A DNA stretch of 64,000 nt from the NCBI RefSeq assembly GCF_020740795.1, contig NC_067282.1:126475132-126539131 (forward strand), given 5' to 3'. This document shows positions 48,021 to 61,300 of the stretch, one piece after another. This DNA comes from Apus apus (Eukaryota; Chordata; Aves; Apodiformes; Apodidae). The notes under the pieces are model-generated. The model was not told the DNA's origin. It saw only the letters and a program-made list of their open reading frames with translations, and searched no databases. Within the stretch, counting starts at the first letter, position 1. Each line of letters begins with the position of its first letter. The position numbers and the translations under genes are program-made.

Positions 48021-48696
48021 TTCTTCTGCTCTTTTTGCAGCACTGGGCAGGAAAGGATTACCTATGCTACTGAGTCTAGTCGCCTCCATCACCAGGCATC
48101 TACACAATACACAATTTAGTGGGGAATGCATGGCTAGATCATGGACCTTGCGTGGACAATATCCAAGCCTCACGCATCCACAATGTGTACTGTGCTTCCC
48201 AGGGACTCTGAAGTGCACCCTGAAGTGCAGCAACACCCTAGAACAAAGCTAAGAACGCTACTACAAATGACTTAAAATTTATATCATGGCACAGGAGGAA
48301 AGACAAATGTTACTTTTGTGTCCCAAGTCTTGCATCAGGAAGGATTTAAATATCTCTGGAAGTCACCGCACAGCTATGCTCTTGACATAGTGGGGAATAA
48401 AAAGGCTAAATGTGACATAGCATTGCAGAGCAGACACAACCGTAAGTTTCTTCCTGAACATCATCTGATGAACATTTTAACATGGAGCACATAAGCCAAC
48501 CTTTTTGGTAGTTTCTCAGTAAACTGCAGAAGCACCTTCAGCTCCTACACATCCATCTCTATTCTATGTTCATTTCCACGGGTGGACAGGGAGAAGAGAC
48601 CTTTTTCATTCCAGCAGGCCAATAGCAGAAAACTCAAGACAGAACAAACACTACATACAATCTAAAGACAGTACAAACAAATATTTAAATACTCAC

Positions 48697-49300
48697 AGAG
48701 TGATCAGATGAATCCTTGGCATTTCTTTGGACCCTGTGAAAGTGCCTTCTTCTTCCATGCTGCCTGCGAAGTACACGCCAGCCACGCTGATCACCTGGTT
48801 TCCAGGAAATTCAAACAGCACCTTCTCTTTGCCATGTTGACTAGCCCACTGACAGGCTTGGCCACCGATGAGCAGCCCTCCACCCTCCTTTACAAAGCCA
48901 ACCAGCTCTTCTGCCTGCGTGCTGTCATAGGCATCCACACAGTACACCCCCAGGGAACAGCTGAGCTCTGCCCCAGCTTGTACCTTGGTGCCAGCCCTGA
49001 GCAGCAGCTTGGAGAGGGGATCCAAGTGAGGATGGACCCCAACCAGGGCCTCAGGGGAAGGCTTGAGCCACTCCACAGCATTTCTGAGAAACTGGGAAAA
49101 CCTGGGAGTCCTTCACGATTCCCTCATGGGAAACAACCACCCTTCTCGTAACAAGATGCTGCAGTTGTTACTTGCCCATTGGTGCTCACCAGCACCGGGA
49201 AGGCTTCGTCTCCAGTAAGCAACAGCTCACACAGATAACAGTTTGTTGTGAACTCGAATGAACATTTCATCAGAGAGGCATAGGCTGCTATAGAATCCAT
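48697..49300 (-). pseudogene. TCAF: TCAF pseudogene exon: first N-terminal repeat
   Basis: The ATG (49300-49298) starts MDSIAAYASLMKCSFEF, then CELLLTGDEAFPVLVSTNGQ. Two shifts later the frame resumes as [19 protein letters not shown] and FPGNQVISVAGVYF. The donor is CTCT|GTGAGT. A CR1 begins about 37 bp upstream of the ATG. Confidence 0.85.
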
Positions 49301-49336
49301 CTGATATACCTGCTGTTTAAGAGTACTGAAAGAGAT

Positions 49337-50265
49337 AGATCATAGATCATAGAATCATAGAATCATTAAGGTTGGAAGGGACCTTAAAGATCATCAAGTT
49401 CCAACCCCCCTGCCATGAGCAGGGAACCCTATCACTAGATTAGGTTGCACAAAACCTCATCCAACCTGGCCTTAAAATCCTCCAGGGATAGGGCATCAAC
49501 AACCTCCCTGGGAAACCCATTCCAGTTCCTCACCAGCCTTATAGTGAAGCATTTCTTCCTAATATCTAACCTAAATCTCCCCTCTCTCAGTTTAAAACTG
49601 TTACCCCTTGTCCTGTCACTGTCTTCTCTGATGAAAAGCCCCTCCCCAGCTTTCCTGTAGCCCCTTCAGGTACTGGAAGGCTGCTATAAGGTCTCCCTGG
49701 AGCCTTCTCTTCTCCAGGCTGAACAGCCCCAACTCTCTCAGCCTGTCTGCATAGCAGAGGTGCTCCAGGCCTTTGATCATCTTGGTGGCCCTTCTCTGGA
49801 CCCTCTCCAACAGCTCCATATATTTCTTGTGCTGAGGCCACCAGAGCTGTACACAGTACTCCAGGTGGGGTCTCACCAGAGCAGAGGGGCATAATCACCT
49901 CCCTGAGCCTGCTGGCCACACTTCTTTTGATGCAGCCCAGGATGTGTTTGGCCCTCTGAGCTGCGAGCTCACACTGGTGGCTCATGTCAAGCTTCTCATC
50001 TCCTCCCATTCCCAAGTCCTTCTCCTCAGGACTGCTCTCCAGCCATTCTCCCCCCAGCCTGTATTTGTGCCTGGAGTTGTGCTGACCCAGGTGCAGGACC
50101 CTGCACTTGGCCTTGCTGAACTTCATGAGGTTGGCCCTGGCCCACCTCTCCAGACTGTCAAGGTCCCTCTGGATGGCCTCCCTTCCCTCTAGGGTGTCAA
50201 CCACACCACACAGCTTGGTATCATCAGAAAACTTGCTGAGGATACACTCAATCCCACTAAAACCA
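49337..50265 (-). mobile_element. CR1 LINE fragment, minus
   Basis: 'atagatcatagaatcatag' units mark the 3' end at about 49337. The antisense text encodes the RT C-terminus ([34 protein letters not shown]). It sits just upstream of the TCAF pseudogene start codon. Confidence 0.95.
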
Positions 50266-52144
50266 GAAACAGAGGATTTGTGTGCTCTGATAAACTAAGA
50301 ATGAATGGGTTCGCTGGTGAGATTTTCAAATTACATGTAGACTTACTGTCTTCATTTTTATGGTTGCTTTAGTGAGAAGTTTTCCCTTCTGCTACCTACT
50401 CCCTTCTGCTAGCAGGGAACTGGAAGCCCAACAAGTATCTGACAGACTTCCCTTTTATTACAAGGCTAATGATGATTTCATCAGTAGGTGACACTTGGAG
50501 ACACTTGGAGAAACACACAGAGGCACAATACTTCTTCAAGAGCAAAGGTGAAATTAAATGTTGAGGATTCTCTACAATAAGGCAGTGGCATACATGATTT
50601 TTTGACCATCTTTCTCAGATGTTCAGTGCTATGTGCCTCTGTCTTGGGGACTTGAAGACTCTTTCTACTCAATCTGGCATACAAATCATGCCAGTAATAA
50701 AGCTGAATGTACAGGAGAATGGGGAATGATGGCTGGAGCAGATGAATGACTGAAAGTGGCACTTAAAAATATGCCATTTGAACTGGTTACTGTCACAGCT
50801 GAGCAGGCTGGATTTCCATTGCCAAGCAATGGTATACCAGGGGTCCAGGGAGTTCCATGGGACTAGAAAAAGTGGGATAGAAACACTAAGAGTGATTTAA
50901 TACTTGATAGCCTAAGGCTACTCAAGGAAGAAAAGAAGCCTGTTGGGGATGGAGAGATTTTGGACAGCCAGATGGAACGGTGGAGAGTGCAAGCTATGTG
51001 AGTGGTCTGAAGTCTGAATGGGACACAGTATTCCCTAAATAAAACTCTTCTGGGAAACAGGAGTGGCTCTTTGAGAAAATACATTGGGTCACTTCTAATT
51101 AGGCTTTTTTTACTGGGCATAAAGACATGAAAGTAGGAACACACATGCAACCTTTAAGTCCACAGTAATTCTTTCTTTATTGCTGATACACAAGGAATGG
51201 GTTGAGACTGGTATGCAATTAGGCTAAGCTGGTTATTAGGCCAGCCCTGTATAGTTACCAGTGTGGTATGCTAGCCAAGCAATTCTAAATTAGGTGGGAG
51301 AGAGATTATCTTCTGTTGCTCCTTGGAAGAGAGTGGTCCATTGTCTTGATGAACTGCTGTCTTCCTCCTCTCTGCTTCCTCATGCTGTCATGTCAGTGTC
51401 TATTTTTTTAACCTTGGATGCATCCATGAGTTAAGCCACTAGTGACTACAACTGTCACCTTGTTTCTGCTCTGCAATCTCTCGTGCCACGTATCTTCTTG
51501 TAAGAGTGGCAGCTACAACTTATAACTGACTTATTCATATAAAGCTGGGTGCTGGGTTATACAATCGTACAATGTAGGAAGAAATCTACAGCTTTTCAGT
51601 ATCAGCTATGTATTCTATAAGCATTGTAAGGTCATTTTCATGATAGTAGGTGTGGAAGTTCCACATATTTAGAGCGACTAAAGACTAGGGATTCTACAGT
51701 AATCAAAACCATCATGAAAATCTCATGTTACCAAGATTATAACAGAAGCGTACAACATTGTGGCAGCTACTTTTTGCTATACAGACCCCTATTCTATTGG
51801 TGTTGTTCTTGAGACCATCCCAGAAATTGCTCCCCCCCCCCGAAAATGTCCATTTCATCAGAGAAAGGTTCTGCAGGAACTACATCTACTCAGAATGACA
51901 TTCCTCCTGAGGTGAAGAACCCAGAACAAAGCTCATTCATTATGATACAATTCAGAAGATGGCTTAGATGGTTGCTGAGCTGCATACAAGTTTCTGCTGA
52001 ATTTCTGTTGAGGTTGTCCTCCGTTGACTACAGGAAACTAAAGAATTTAGTGTAAAGCTAAGTGCACTGAGCTATCATGAAGCACAAAAGGAGAAAAAGA
52101 TAGGCCATTGCTAGTCTGAGAATCAAGGTCTACGTGTTTTTCTC
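50266..52144 (-). other. 3' flank and probable 3' UTR of intact TCAF gene
   Basis: No other gene or repeat was recognised. The minus-strand transcript of the TCAF gene would run from its stop at 52145 to a poly(A) signal near 51180. Confidence 0.5.
51176..51181 (-). promoter_or_regulatory. Candidate poly(A) signal of TCAF gene
   Basis: TTTATT on the plus strand is AATAAA on the minus strand, about 0.96 kb beyond the TCAF stop codon. It is a candidate only. Confidence 0.45.
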
Positions 52145-52390
52145 TCATGGTCTATAGGATCTCATTGGATCCTGTTCCCAGCTGGGTAAAGAGGACAGTT
52201 CCACACACAGCTCTTTCTCGATAGGCCAACCCCAGGCTGTAAAAAAAGGAGCCAGGTTCTTATTCACCTGCTGAGAAAACTTCCGTGCCCACAAGTTCAT
52301 CTTAGAAGGCTTGTGTTTTGGGATGGTGGACATTTTCTGGTAGTCAGAGAAGAGATGGATGAAGGGTTCCCAACCAAACCCTTCCTGCAA
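52145..52390 (-). CDS. TCAF: TCAF last exon
   Basis: The acceptor is CCTCTATCAG. It codes for [38 protein letters not shown], and ends PMRSYRP with the stop at 52147-52145. Confidence 0.93.
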   Translation of the reverse strand: MQEGFGWEPFIHLFSDYQKMSTIPKHKPSKMNLWARKFSQQVNKNLAPFFTAWGWPIEKELCVELSSLPSWEQDPMRSYRP

Positions 52391-55300
52391 CTGATAGAGG
52401 AGAATACAGTGTAAAACCAAGGCACTTCTCATGTCACTGGCAAAATTCCTGTTAAACACAGTAGAAAATTCCACAGGTTTCTGCAGAGTCTTTTAGAATT
52501 AATGTAAGGTTAGAGAAAGGCACCCAATTTTCAGGCTTCAGAGCATAACTTACAGCACTAGAGTACACAAAAATACACCTTCCCATTACATCAGCCTGCT
52601 GAAACAAAGATGAATGATTAATTTGGAGTAGCCAGAAATGTCAGCAACCAGCTAGCTATACAAGGTGCTGATTTGGGCAGAAGAAAGCTTCTTGTGCAGT
52701 GAAAAAGTATCAGAGAGGACACTGACAGAAAACCTGGAAAGAGGAGCAGAGCAGCTCAAGCAGCAATCAGAAAACAAGAAGCAGTGACAGGGCATGATTC
52801 GGCTAGGAATAAGAACAGGAGGGATTCAGAGAGAAACACTGCTCTTGCATGAATAACGAGTCAAGTAAAGAGGTAGGGAACCCTACAGTGTTGCTCAATA
52901 AGAGATTAACATGAAGAGTTGGCTTGGAACAACAGCATGACAAGCTGCAGAATGTCTATGTAGAGTCCGTAATTCCTTACCTACACCTCTACTTACTGAT
53001 ACTAAACTGGTGGACACTACATTGCATTCCACAAACCCTCCATCACACAGGAATAGCTTAGCAGGAGACAGCACTTCTACATTAGGCAGAACAAACAGGG
53101 AGGTTATCTACCTCTGATAATCCCCTATTGATTTGGAAACTCCTGGTGCTGACACTAGCTATGGACTATGCATGATCTTTTTGTGAGAAGGTTGGAGAGC
53201 CATGCGGAAGCTGACTGGAAGGTGGGAGATGAAGGGTCTTGTGCCAGGTCAAAAGGAGTAAAACAACATGTACTAGAGGAGGCTCCACAACATGTTATGA
53301 TTGAACTGCATCTCCTGGATCCTGAGTTCAAGAATCCATTCCAGACAATTCACAGGTTCTTGCCACAACACGTTCGCAGTGAAAATTGTCTGTTCCCTCC
53401 ACACCTGCCAATTTATATGGGAACAAAACACAGGTACTTGTGGGGGTGAACTGTGTCACATCCTGGACAAGTTTGGGAACCAGCAGCTTGAAGCATGCTG
53501 CAAGTGCTTCTTCTTCCTAGTCCAGGTAGAACCTGGGAGGTCGCTGACTTTTCTCCAAAGCAATTGTGAAGAGGTGGAGACAGAACAGTACAGGCAGGAG
53601 TTTTGTTGTTCCATTTAAATCTGCAAATCTCTTGGGCCAATTAACTGATTTTCCAATTGTTCTGTACTCTTTTTGAAAGATCTGTGTTACAGGCTTTAGT
53701 GACCACTGTGGCAGGCCAAACTCTGAAAGATGGAGTGCTGGCAGGGTTTTGGAACCAGGGGAGCAGCCCCAGGGGTGGCTCCTGTAAGAAGGTGCTAAAA
53801 GCTCCCCTGGCTCAGGTGGTCAAGGCTGAGTGATTAGAGGGAGACAACCTGTGGGCTTGGATCTGCAGCCATGGAGGACCCAGCACCAGGGGAGGTGGCT
53901 GTTCCTGAAGCAGCCCCTGACTCTGTGGGAAGCCTGTGCTGGAGCAGCTTGCTCCTGAAGGACTTTGCCTTGAGGGAAGGACTCATGGAGGAGAGATTCA
54001 TGAAGGACTCTCTTCCATGGGGGGGACTCCGTGGGAAAGCAGGGGAGGACTGCAAGGAATCCTTCTTCCTGAGGAGGAAGGAGCAGCAGGAACCACCAGC
54101 CTGTGAAGTGACTCTAAACCCCATCCCCTGTCCCCTTGTGCCGCTGGGGGGAAGGAGGGAGAGAAACCGGGAACAAAGGGATTTGGGCCCGGGAAGAAGG
54201 GAGGGGTGGGGTAACATATGCAAGCCCTGCTCTGTGTGTCTGTGTCCTGGGTGTGTGTGGTTAGTGTGAGATTAAATTGTTATTCTTCCCCAAGTTGAGT
54301 CTATTTTGCCCATGATCATAAACAGTGAGTGAAACCCTCCTTGGTCTTTGTGTCAACCCATGAGCTTCTAGTTGGCCTTTGTCCTCCTCATCTGAGTGTG
54401 TGTGGGAGGGGGGTGGGAGGGGTGGGTGAGCGGCCACATGGCTGGTTCTTTGTTACTGGGTTTGGCCCAAACCACAATAGATGGTATGCTCCATCAGGCA
54501 ATGACAAGACCAGGAGACACTGTGCTGCCATGCAAGTGTAAGACCCATACATGAGTTCAATGTAAAAAGGCCTGAAGACCAATGCTGAAGTTTTGCTGGA
54601 TTGAAGGAATGTGAAAAGTGTCTAAATGGCAGCCAAACGCAGGGCCCAAAGGAAGAAGACCATTCCATAGAAAAAAGCCCACATAAATAGCTGCAATAGG
54701 GACAGTATATAGACAGAATTGTAGTTGTTCTTTAAGGTCAGATTTATGCCAGCAGTCCTGTCAGCAGCCAGACAGGAGATGCAAGGTCCCAGTTTACAGG
54801 GTAGAGGCGAGGCAGTGGCAAAACCAGTAAGGTAATGTGGGGAAATTTCCCCTTTTGAACCTGTTCCACTCTCTATAACTGTTTTGATATTCATTGCACC
54901 AGAGAAAACAGAAGTTGAATCTTCAGCTGGATGATTCAGGCACTGCTCTGAGATCTGGAAAAATCAGTATCGATACTCGTCCAAAAAATATTTTCTTGTT
55001 CATAGAAGATGTGAGAGCTCCCAGACAAGGGGGTTGAGGGATACTCACCTCCCAGCAGTCAGCAGCTTAAGCCTGCATAATGGACATTTGCCTTAAAGTC
55101 CCCAGTTAAAATGATGTTGGGTGCTTTCTCCATTAGACTACTAGTTGCTATGGGGATTAAAGGAAAAGGGGAAGGGAAAAACCTCTCTCCCATGCTTCCT
55201 GAAAGAAAGCACTTTAATCTAGGATTCATTCCTGCATTCCTGATTTAGAGCCTCAGTCACAGTGAGAGATTCAGCTATATGTGCAAGAATATAAACTGAA

Positions 55301-58300
55301 TTTATACCTTTGCCAGTTAATGGACTGCACTGGCTTCACCGAGGGCATCAGCTAATACAAACACCCTGCTCTTTGCTATGCTCTGTAAGAAGGTGCCCAG
55401 CCATGTAACTCACCAGGATACTGCTAGAAGCCTGGCTCTTCTAAACACTTTAGAATGCCAAGGTTTGTGGGTTTTTTCCAACTAGCCCAACGTCCCACAG
55501 GAAATATGCAGCAGATTAAAGTTTCCCTCTTAGGGAAAAAGAACACTATATATTGCACTAAGCTCTCTCTCTGAGTGGCAAGGCCCAAGTCTGGCAAAGG
55601 ATGGTTTTCCAGGGACATCAGCAACAGATGCTCTATCTCTATACCTCTCAGGTGCCTTCTGGACCCAAGATGACCCCAGAGTGTGAGCAAACGCTTACAA
55701 GGCATGACAGCTACAGTCACCAGGCTGCAGACCTCCCTCTGGCACTGGCTTCACTGACTGCACTAAGTGTACACCCACTTTACCCAGTTACCTGCAGGTA
55801 TGTCTCCAGAGCAGTCCACATCTTCCAATCTTTTAGCTGAGCGCCATTCTTCAGATAGTCTGTTATCCTCTTCTCCCGACACTCTGACCTAAGCGCCTGA
55901 TGGGCCTTATGCCTGGGAATCCCCAGCACCTTCTCATGAACGTACACGGACCAGAGGTTACAGGTGGCCTCTGTGGTATGAGGGGGAAACTCCCATGCTT
56001 CCTGCTGCTGATTGTGTCCCAGCTCATGGATGGGACCCCAAAGACCAGCAGTTTGGATGTGTTTCACGTCTAGTATCTCCTTTGTTGAATCTAGGTGGCA
56101 CATGATGGGGTAGCCAGCATGCATCCAGCCTGCAGGAAAGACAGGTACCAACACATGTCATAAGTGCTCACCCCCATGCCTCAGACTTAAATGACTGCAT
56201 TTTTTTTTTTCATTCTTCTAGTACCTTTCCTCCATCTCACAAACCACACCACATTACCACGCATTACAATATTTTCCCTTTGTGAGATAAGGAAATACTA
56301 CAAGTTTCACCCTAACAAATCACAGAATCTATGAATGGTGTGGGTTGGAACGGAGCTTAAAGCTAACGGATCATTTAGATCCAACACCCCTGGACTGGCA
56401 GGGACACCTTCCACTGGATCAGGTTGCTCAGAGTCCCATGCAATCTGGCCTTGAACGCTTCCAGGGATGGGGCTTCCACAACTTCCCTGGGCAACCTGTT
56501 CTAGTGCCTCACCACCTTCACACTAAATAATTTTTTCCAAATAAGCAATATAAAAGTAGTACTAAACTATCAGTTAGGCAGAGTTTTGCCCATTTTCCCT
56601 TTTTATACATAAGCATACAGTTGGACTGAGGTTGAGAATTTAGGATGAAGGAAAAAGCTTGACCACTGCCCAGAATACACCTGAATTCTCACAAACTGAG
56701 CACAGTTGATGCCATTTAATAATGCGATTGAGCACCCCGGCAGAGCTTGTGCCTTCCTACGCAGAGCGTGGATACTGCACTGCAGGTCTGTGCTCCAGTA
56801 GTCAGCAGTGTAGATGAGACACACAGAAGTCAGTTTGTCATGCTTAAGGGCTGCAAAGTTTGTCATGCTTAAGCCTGTTCTTAACCTTACAGGATAGCTA
56901 TGCTATAACCACTTCTCAGCCTTTTAACATGCCCAGGCAGTAGAACAGCTATGTGAGAAAACACTACTTTTGAGAGCAGGGAGGCCTCTGAAAGGGCCAA
57001 TACATTTTTTAAGCCCTGCCTTACCATGTTTCCACCCCGAAGGAGAAGTTCACTGTTATGTAAGGGTCTCAGTCATTTGACACCCTACGTATGGTCTCTG
57101 TCTGGTTTTAGCAAAATAACCTTGAAGGAACAGACATTGCTGCTAGAGGCCACTTGTCTCTTAATCTCCTAATCTTAATCTTAATCTTAATCAAATGGCA
57201 AGATACCTACCACATGAGATCTGGACATCTGTTACAATCCTCTCTGGCCTTGGGAATTTTGTTGGTTTGGCTGCCAATTTACTTATTGCCACCATGATCT
57301 CATTCCACAGGGTCAGCAGCGGCTGTGGGTTCTCCATGTGGCGGATGCTGTCCGATGGCACAGTCAGGATGAGATTCTCAATGGCAAGTTCTGCCCAGGG
57401 AGCAGGGTAGTGCCGGATACAGGTCTTCCACTGGCTTTCACAGGTCTCCCCTACATTGACAACACAGAAAATGGGTTAAGCACAGCTCTGATTTCTGAGC
57501 ACGCTCCTAGAGGTCAAGCTGGAGAAAGAGATTGCAGCTGGAATCTTGGAAAACAGTTTGTGGTAGCTGTGTGACTGGGAGTGGTGGCTGTTAACTTGTT
57601 AACCTTCATCCTGTGCTTGGAAAGTCTCCTCAGGCTCTTCTATGGATGGGAGACAGACAGAAGAGGACTGGCATGTATCAGAGCAGTAACATACTAGAAC
57701 AGATCCTTGCTTTCCATCTGACAGTAAGAAGCATCAGGTTTCTTCAGCGTCTCTGGATGACCTCATTTCTTCTCCAGCAGAGATTTGCTATTTGATATCA
57801 CAACCTTGGTTTTGTTTAGTTGGACAGAAGAACAGGAAGAAATTGCATACAGGAAGAGAAGAGGAACTGCCAGCAAACACGGGAAATTCAGCAGAGATTT
57901 ACTGTAGGGACTAGAGATGGCCACATGGGGGAACAGTAAAGCAGGCAGAGTTCAAGGCAAGCTTTCCTGTGGCAGGGGTCAGCTGGTCTCCCTCAGACAC
58001 AGCAGTTTCCACTGGAAATGACAACCTCAAGCTCCAAGAAATGTAGGCTTGGACAAACCTTGCCCATTTTGAGACACTTCCCTCACCTATCTCCTGTCAT
58101 GTAGCGGGCACAGAGTGACTAAGTGACTTACTCAGAATCCCAGGGGACAACAAAGCAAGGAAACTAAATCTGGGTATTCCTAAACCCAGGCATTTCAAAG
58201 ACATTCCCAAGCGTAGACCATCTTTCCTTTCAGTTACAGAGATAGTATCTGTGAGCAACAGCAAGGAGAAAGGCACCAAGGTAAACAAACCTACCAAGCT

Positions 58301-61300
58301 TGAAGAAAGGAGCTCTGACTGCCCCTTCTACTGTGATGGGCACTTTCCCAAGGACAGTCCCTGCTGGTAGGACAATGTAAATGAGGCCACCCCAGAGGCA
58401 GGAAATAGACTGTTTCTGGCAGGCAATATCACAGGTGCGTATTACCACTGGGGCCCGTTTCAGCTCTGTGGCTCGAGAGAGATCATCCGAGTGACACCCA
58501 ATCTGCACCTGGCAAACAGAAGGGTAGAACAGCTGGTCAAAGGGCTCCATGTGCGACCTGGCAGAATAACCACAACTCTCTTGAGTCATCTGCTGCAGCG
58601 CTATTCCTCCAGGGCATGCATGCAGAAGCAGCCTTCAGACTCCAGCCTAGTTCAAGCTTTCAGCCTGTGGTGACCAGAAGCAGCAAATACAGAGAAAAAA
58701 GCTGGTGAAGTTGAGTGCTATCACAGTCTCAGACAGTCTTACAGCTATGCTCCCATTTTTACTGGGTCAACTACATCCTTCACCAGCAGCTCAGGGTACT
58801 GCAGTGACTTATTTCACTGCACTGCACTTCTATTGATCATTCCTTCCCCTTTCACCAGCATCAAAGTCACATCCTGTAACGTGTAAGTTGCAGAGATATC
58901 ACTCCTGGCTTCTTTCATTGTGTCTCTTCCATGGTCCTCACACAGTAAGACAGACAGCATGCGACTGCAGGATCAGACAGAAACATCTGAGTTAACTTTG
59001 AATTTCAGCTGCAGGCAGCTCACAGCAAAAAAACATCCAAGCAGGTAGGCATTTATCTGCTTTGTACCTTGCAGAGAACGGGATTCCAAGTAACTAGTTC
59101 ATATGTGATCTGGATATATCTACATAAGCCATAGTGACAGCTCTGTGGAAGTACTTTATGAGAGATCTGGAGAGGGAAGAACTAAGTTTGCTGCAAAGAA
59201 AGGCTCAAGTACTTATCTTGATCCTGAAAATCACCTTGTTCGGTTCTCCTTGCACGGAACAAATATAGCTGCCTTCAGGAAGCAGCCATACTCAATTAAA
59301 TAAGAGGTAAGCTACACAAGAGAGTGGGGAACAAGTGAGAAACTATGACAATGCATTGAAAGTGCCTCGGGGTGGCAGCAGTAGGAAAGGACTGGAAATG
59401 CAAGCAAAACACATGAGAAAAGCTGCCTAGACCCATTTTTGAGAGCTCACCTGACAAATACATCAGTGTAAACAGAGGCCAAACTAGAGAGAGCTTACCT
59501 TCAGACCAGCACCGACCACCAGACATGGGAATGTTATAACTGCTGTGTGCCCTTCTGGGAGGTAGAGTCCTGTACTCCTCCAGGCTGTCTTACCTGAAAG
59601 ATAAGAGAACACAGTCCCAAACAGTCAAGCCTTCTTCAGCCTGATGCTACAGATTCTAGAAATTTCAAGCTGCAACAGAAGAACATTCCATCATTTCCTT
59701 TTCCCTTGCTCTACAGCCACAGAACTGCCTCAAGTTTTACCCAACCTATCAGAAATACCGTTTTTAAGCAATAGGGTAGCAGTGTGAACATCACACCATT
59801 AGCAAGCAAGCCTACCCAAATGTGAACTTCTGTAAAGGCCAAGCTTAAATGTGTTTACTAGTGTATTTAAAAAATAAGTAAAAATAAAAGAAACCCAAAT
59901 GCCAACACCTCCTCTGCTTAGGTCCTCTGACCCTAAAGCTCTCATAAGAGGTGCATACTGTGGTGGTATTACACACAGTTGAAGCTGTAATGGTCATTTA
60001 CCATCTTCTAATTAACTGACTGAGGGTGACATCACATTTTTCCTTACTGACTGGTCCAGCACAAGCTGGAGCTTGCTTGAATTCCCATTTCTAGCTGAGT
60101 GAAGTTATGAGAAAGCCTAAAAGGACTGTCCTATGCTAGGTGTAAGATGCTGCTACAGTTCAGCATGTTTCTTAGACAGTCTTCCCATGGAAATGCAAGT
60201 CTCCTCAGCCGAGATCTCCATAAACACTCAGGATACATAGTGCAAAACCGATCCATCTCTACCTACTGATCAGGCAAAATCCACTCCCTGGGTTCTGACA
60301 TAAAGTTTACTCAAACAAATTTAAACACAAACAGCAGAAGTCCTAAGAAGAGCTGAACTGTCATGAAGTACCCAACTAACAACCTCTCCCATCCTTCAAG
60401 AAACAGGACTCGTTTTGTGAAGCAAGATCTAACCCAAGAGAAAGTGCAAATTAGACCCTATCACAATGTTTCACCCATTTATCTTGGTTTTGCTGAATTT
60501 GTACCAAAAGCAGTTTTGAATGGGCATTCAAGGTTTACTAGCATTTCTTTCTTTTTTATGTGAAACAACACATCCTGAATATTTCTGGTCAAACAAAATC
60601 CTGTGTTCAATCCAACAGATTCAGTTCAGCCAGCCCTAACAATTTTCCCTTTTTGTCTTGACTCACTAGTGTTAAAAACTGTTAATCCTCCACCCTTCTC
60701 TCTGCATATCCTCTGTACTCAGACACTACCACTCCAGCACAGTCCCCGGCACTTTATTAGAACAATGCAAACAACTCCTCTCAGCCGTATTCCAATACCA
60801 AAAAAACCCAACAAAAAAACAACAACAAAAAATATTCATTTGTCCACAGGCTAATACCTTACTAGTGGAATTTAACCTAGAGTTTAAACATACCAGCTGT
60901 GAGCAGGAATCTCAGCAAGGCTGTATAAATACAAGGCCCAAGCTTAGACAAATCATTCAGGGTGTAATCACCAAATGCTTTGCCTTCAGTGATGGTGTCA
61001 GCCCAAGAAATTCCCACCATGCTTCTAGCCTCTTGTTTTCACCCCCAAAACCAGACCTTCACTGCATCAACTGTGCTGACACAAATTGTGAAAACGGTGC
61101 TATAACTCAGGCTGAAATTATCTAGATAAAAAATAAACCTTTTGCTCCCTAACTCCTACCTCTTCATAGGATGGCCCCACAGATGGCTGTATCAGCACAA
61201 TTAGGGCAACAACCTGCAGTGTAAAGCCCAGTGTTTCTCAAGGAGACTTTCTTGCCAAGGCTCTTGTGCTGTGCAAGTACCCTTAGGTGGTTCTTCTCCC

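Larger units (their letters stand above)
41411..49300 (-). pseudogene. TCAF: TCAF paralogue pseudogene, five exons recognisable
   Basis: TRPM8 channel-associated factors are cytosolic proteins with two related N-terminal glycine-rich repeats and a C-terminal M60-peptidase-like region. Five consecutive exons are here: repeat 1 (49300-48697), repeat 2 (46570-44612), 43745-43651, 42362-42149 and 41645-41411. Lengths of 95 and 214 bp equal those of the intact gene at 52145-62500. Lesions: frameshifts near 49140 and 49096; a frameshift near 46183; a solo LTR at 45092-46068; a stop with frameshift near 44930; 'aa' instead of GT after 42149; a frameshift near 41612; and a GC donor after 41411. The last two exons were not found before 40.5 kb. 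Some single-base shifts abut homopolymers and could be assembly errors. The LTR and the missing 3' exons argue for a true pseudogene. Confidence 0.85.

Noticed and set aside
53834-54269. Open frames of about 130 codons on both strands
   Set aside because: They fall within a well-known type of avian LTR.
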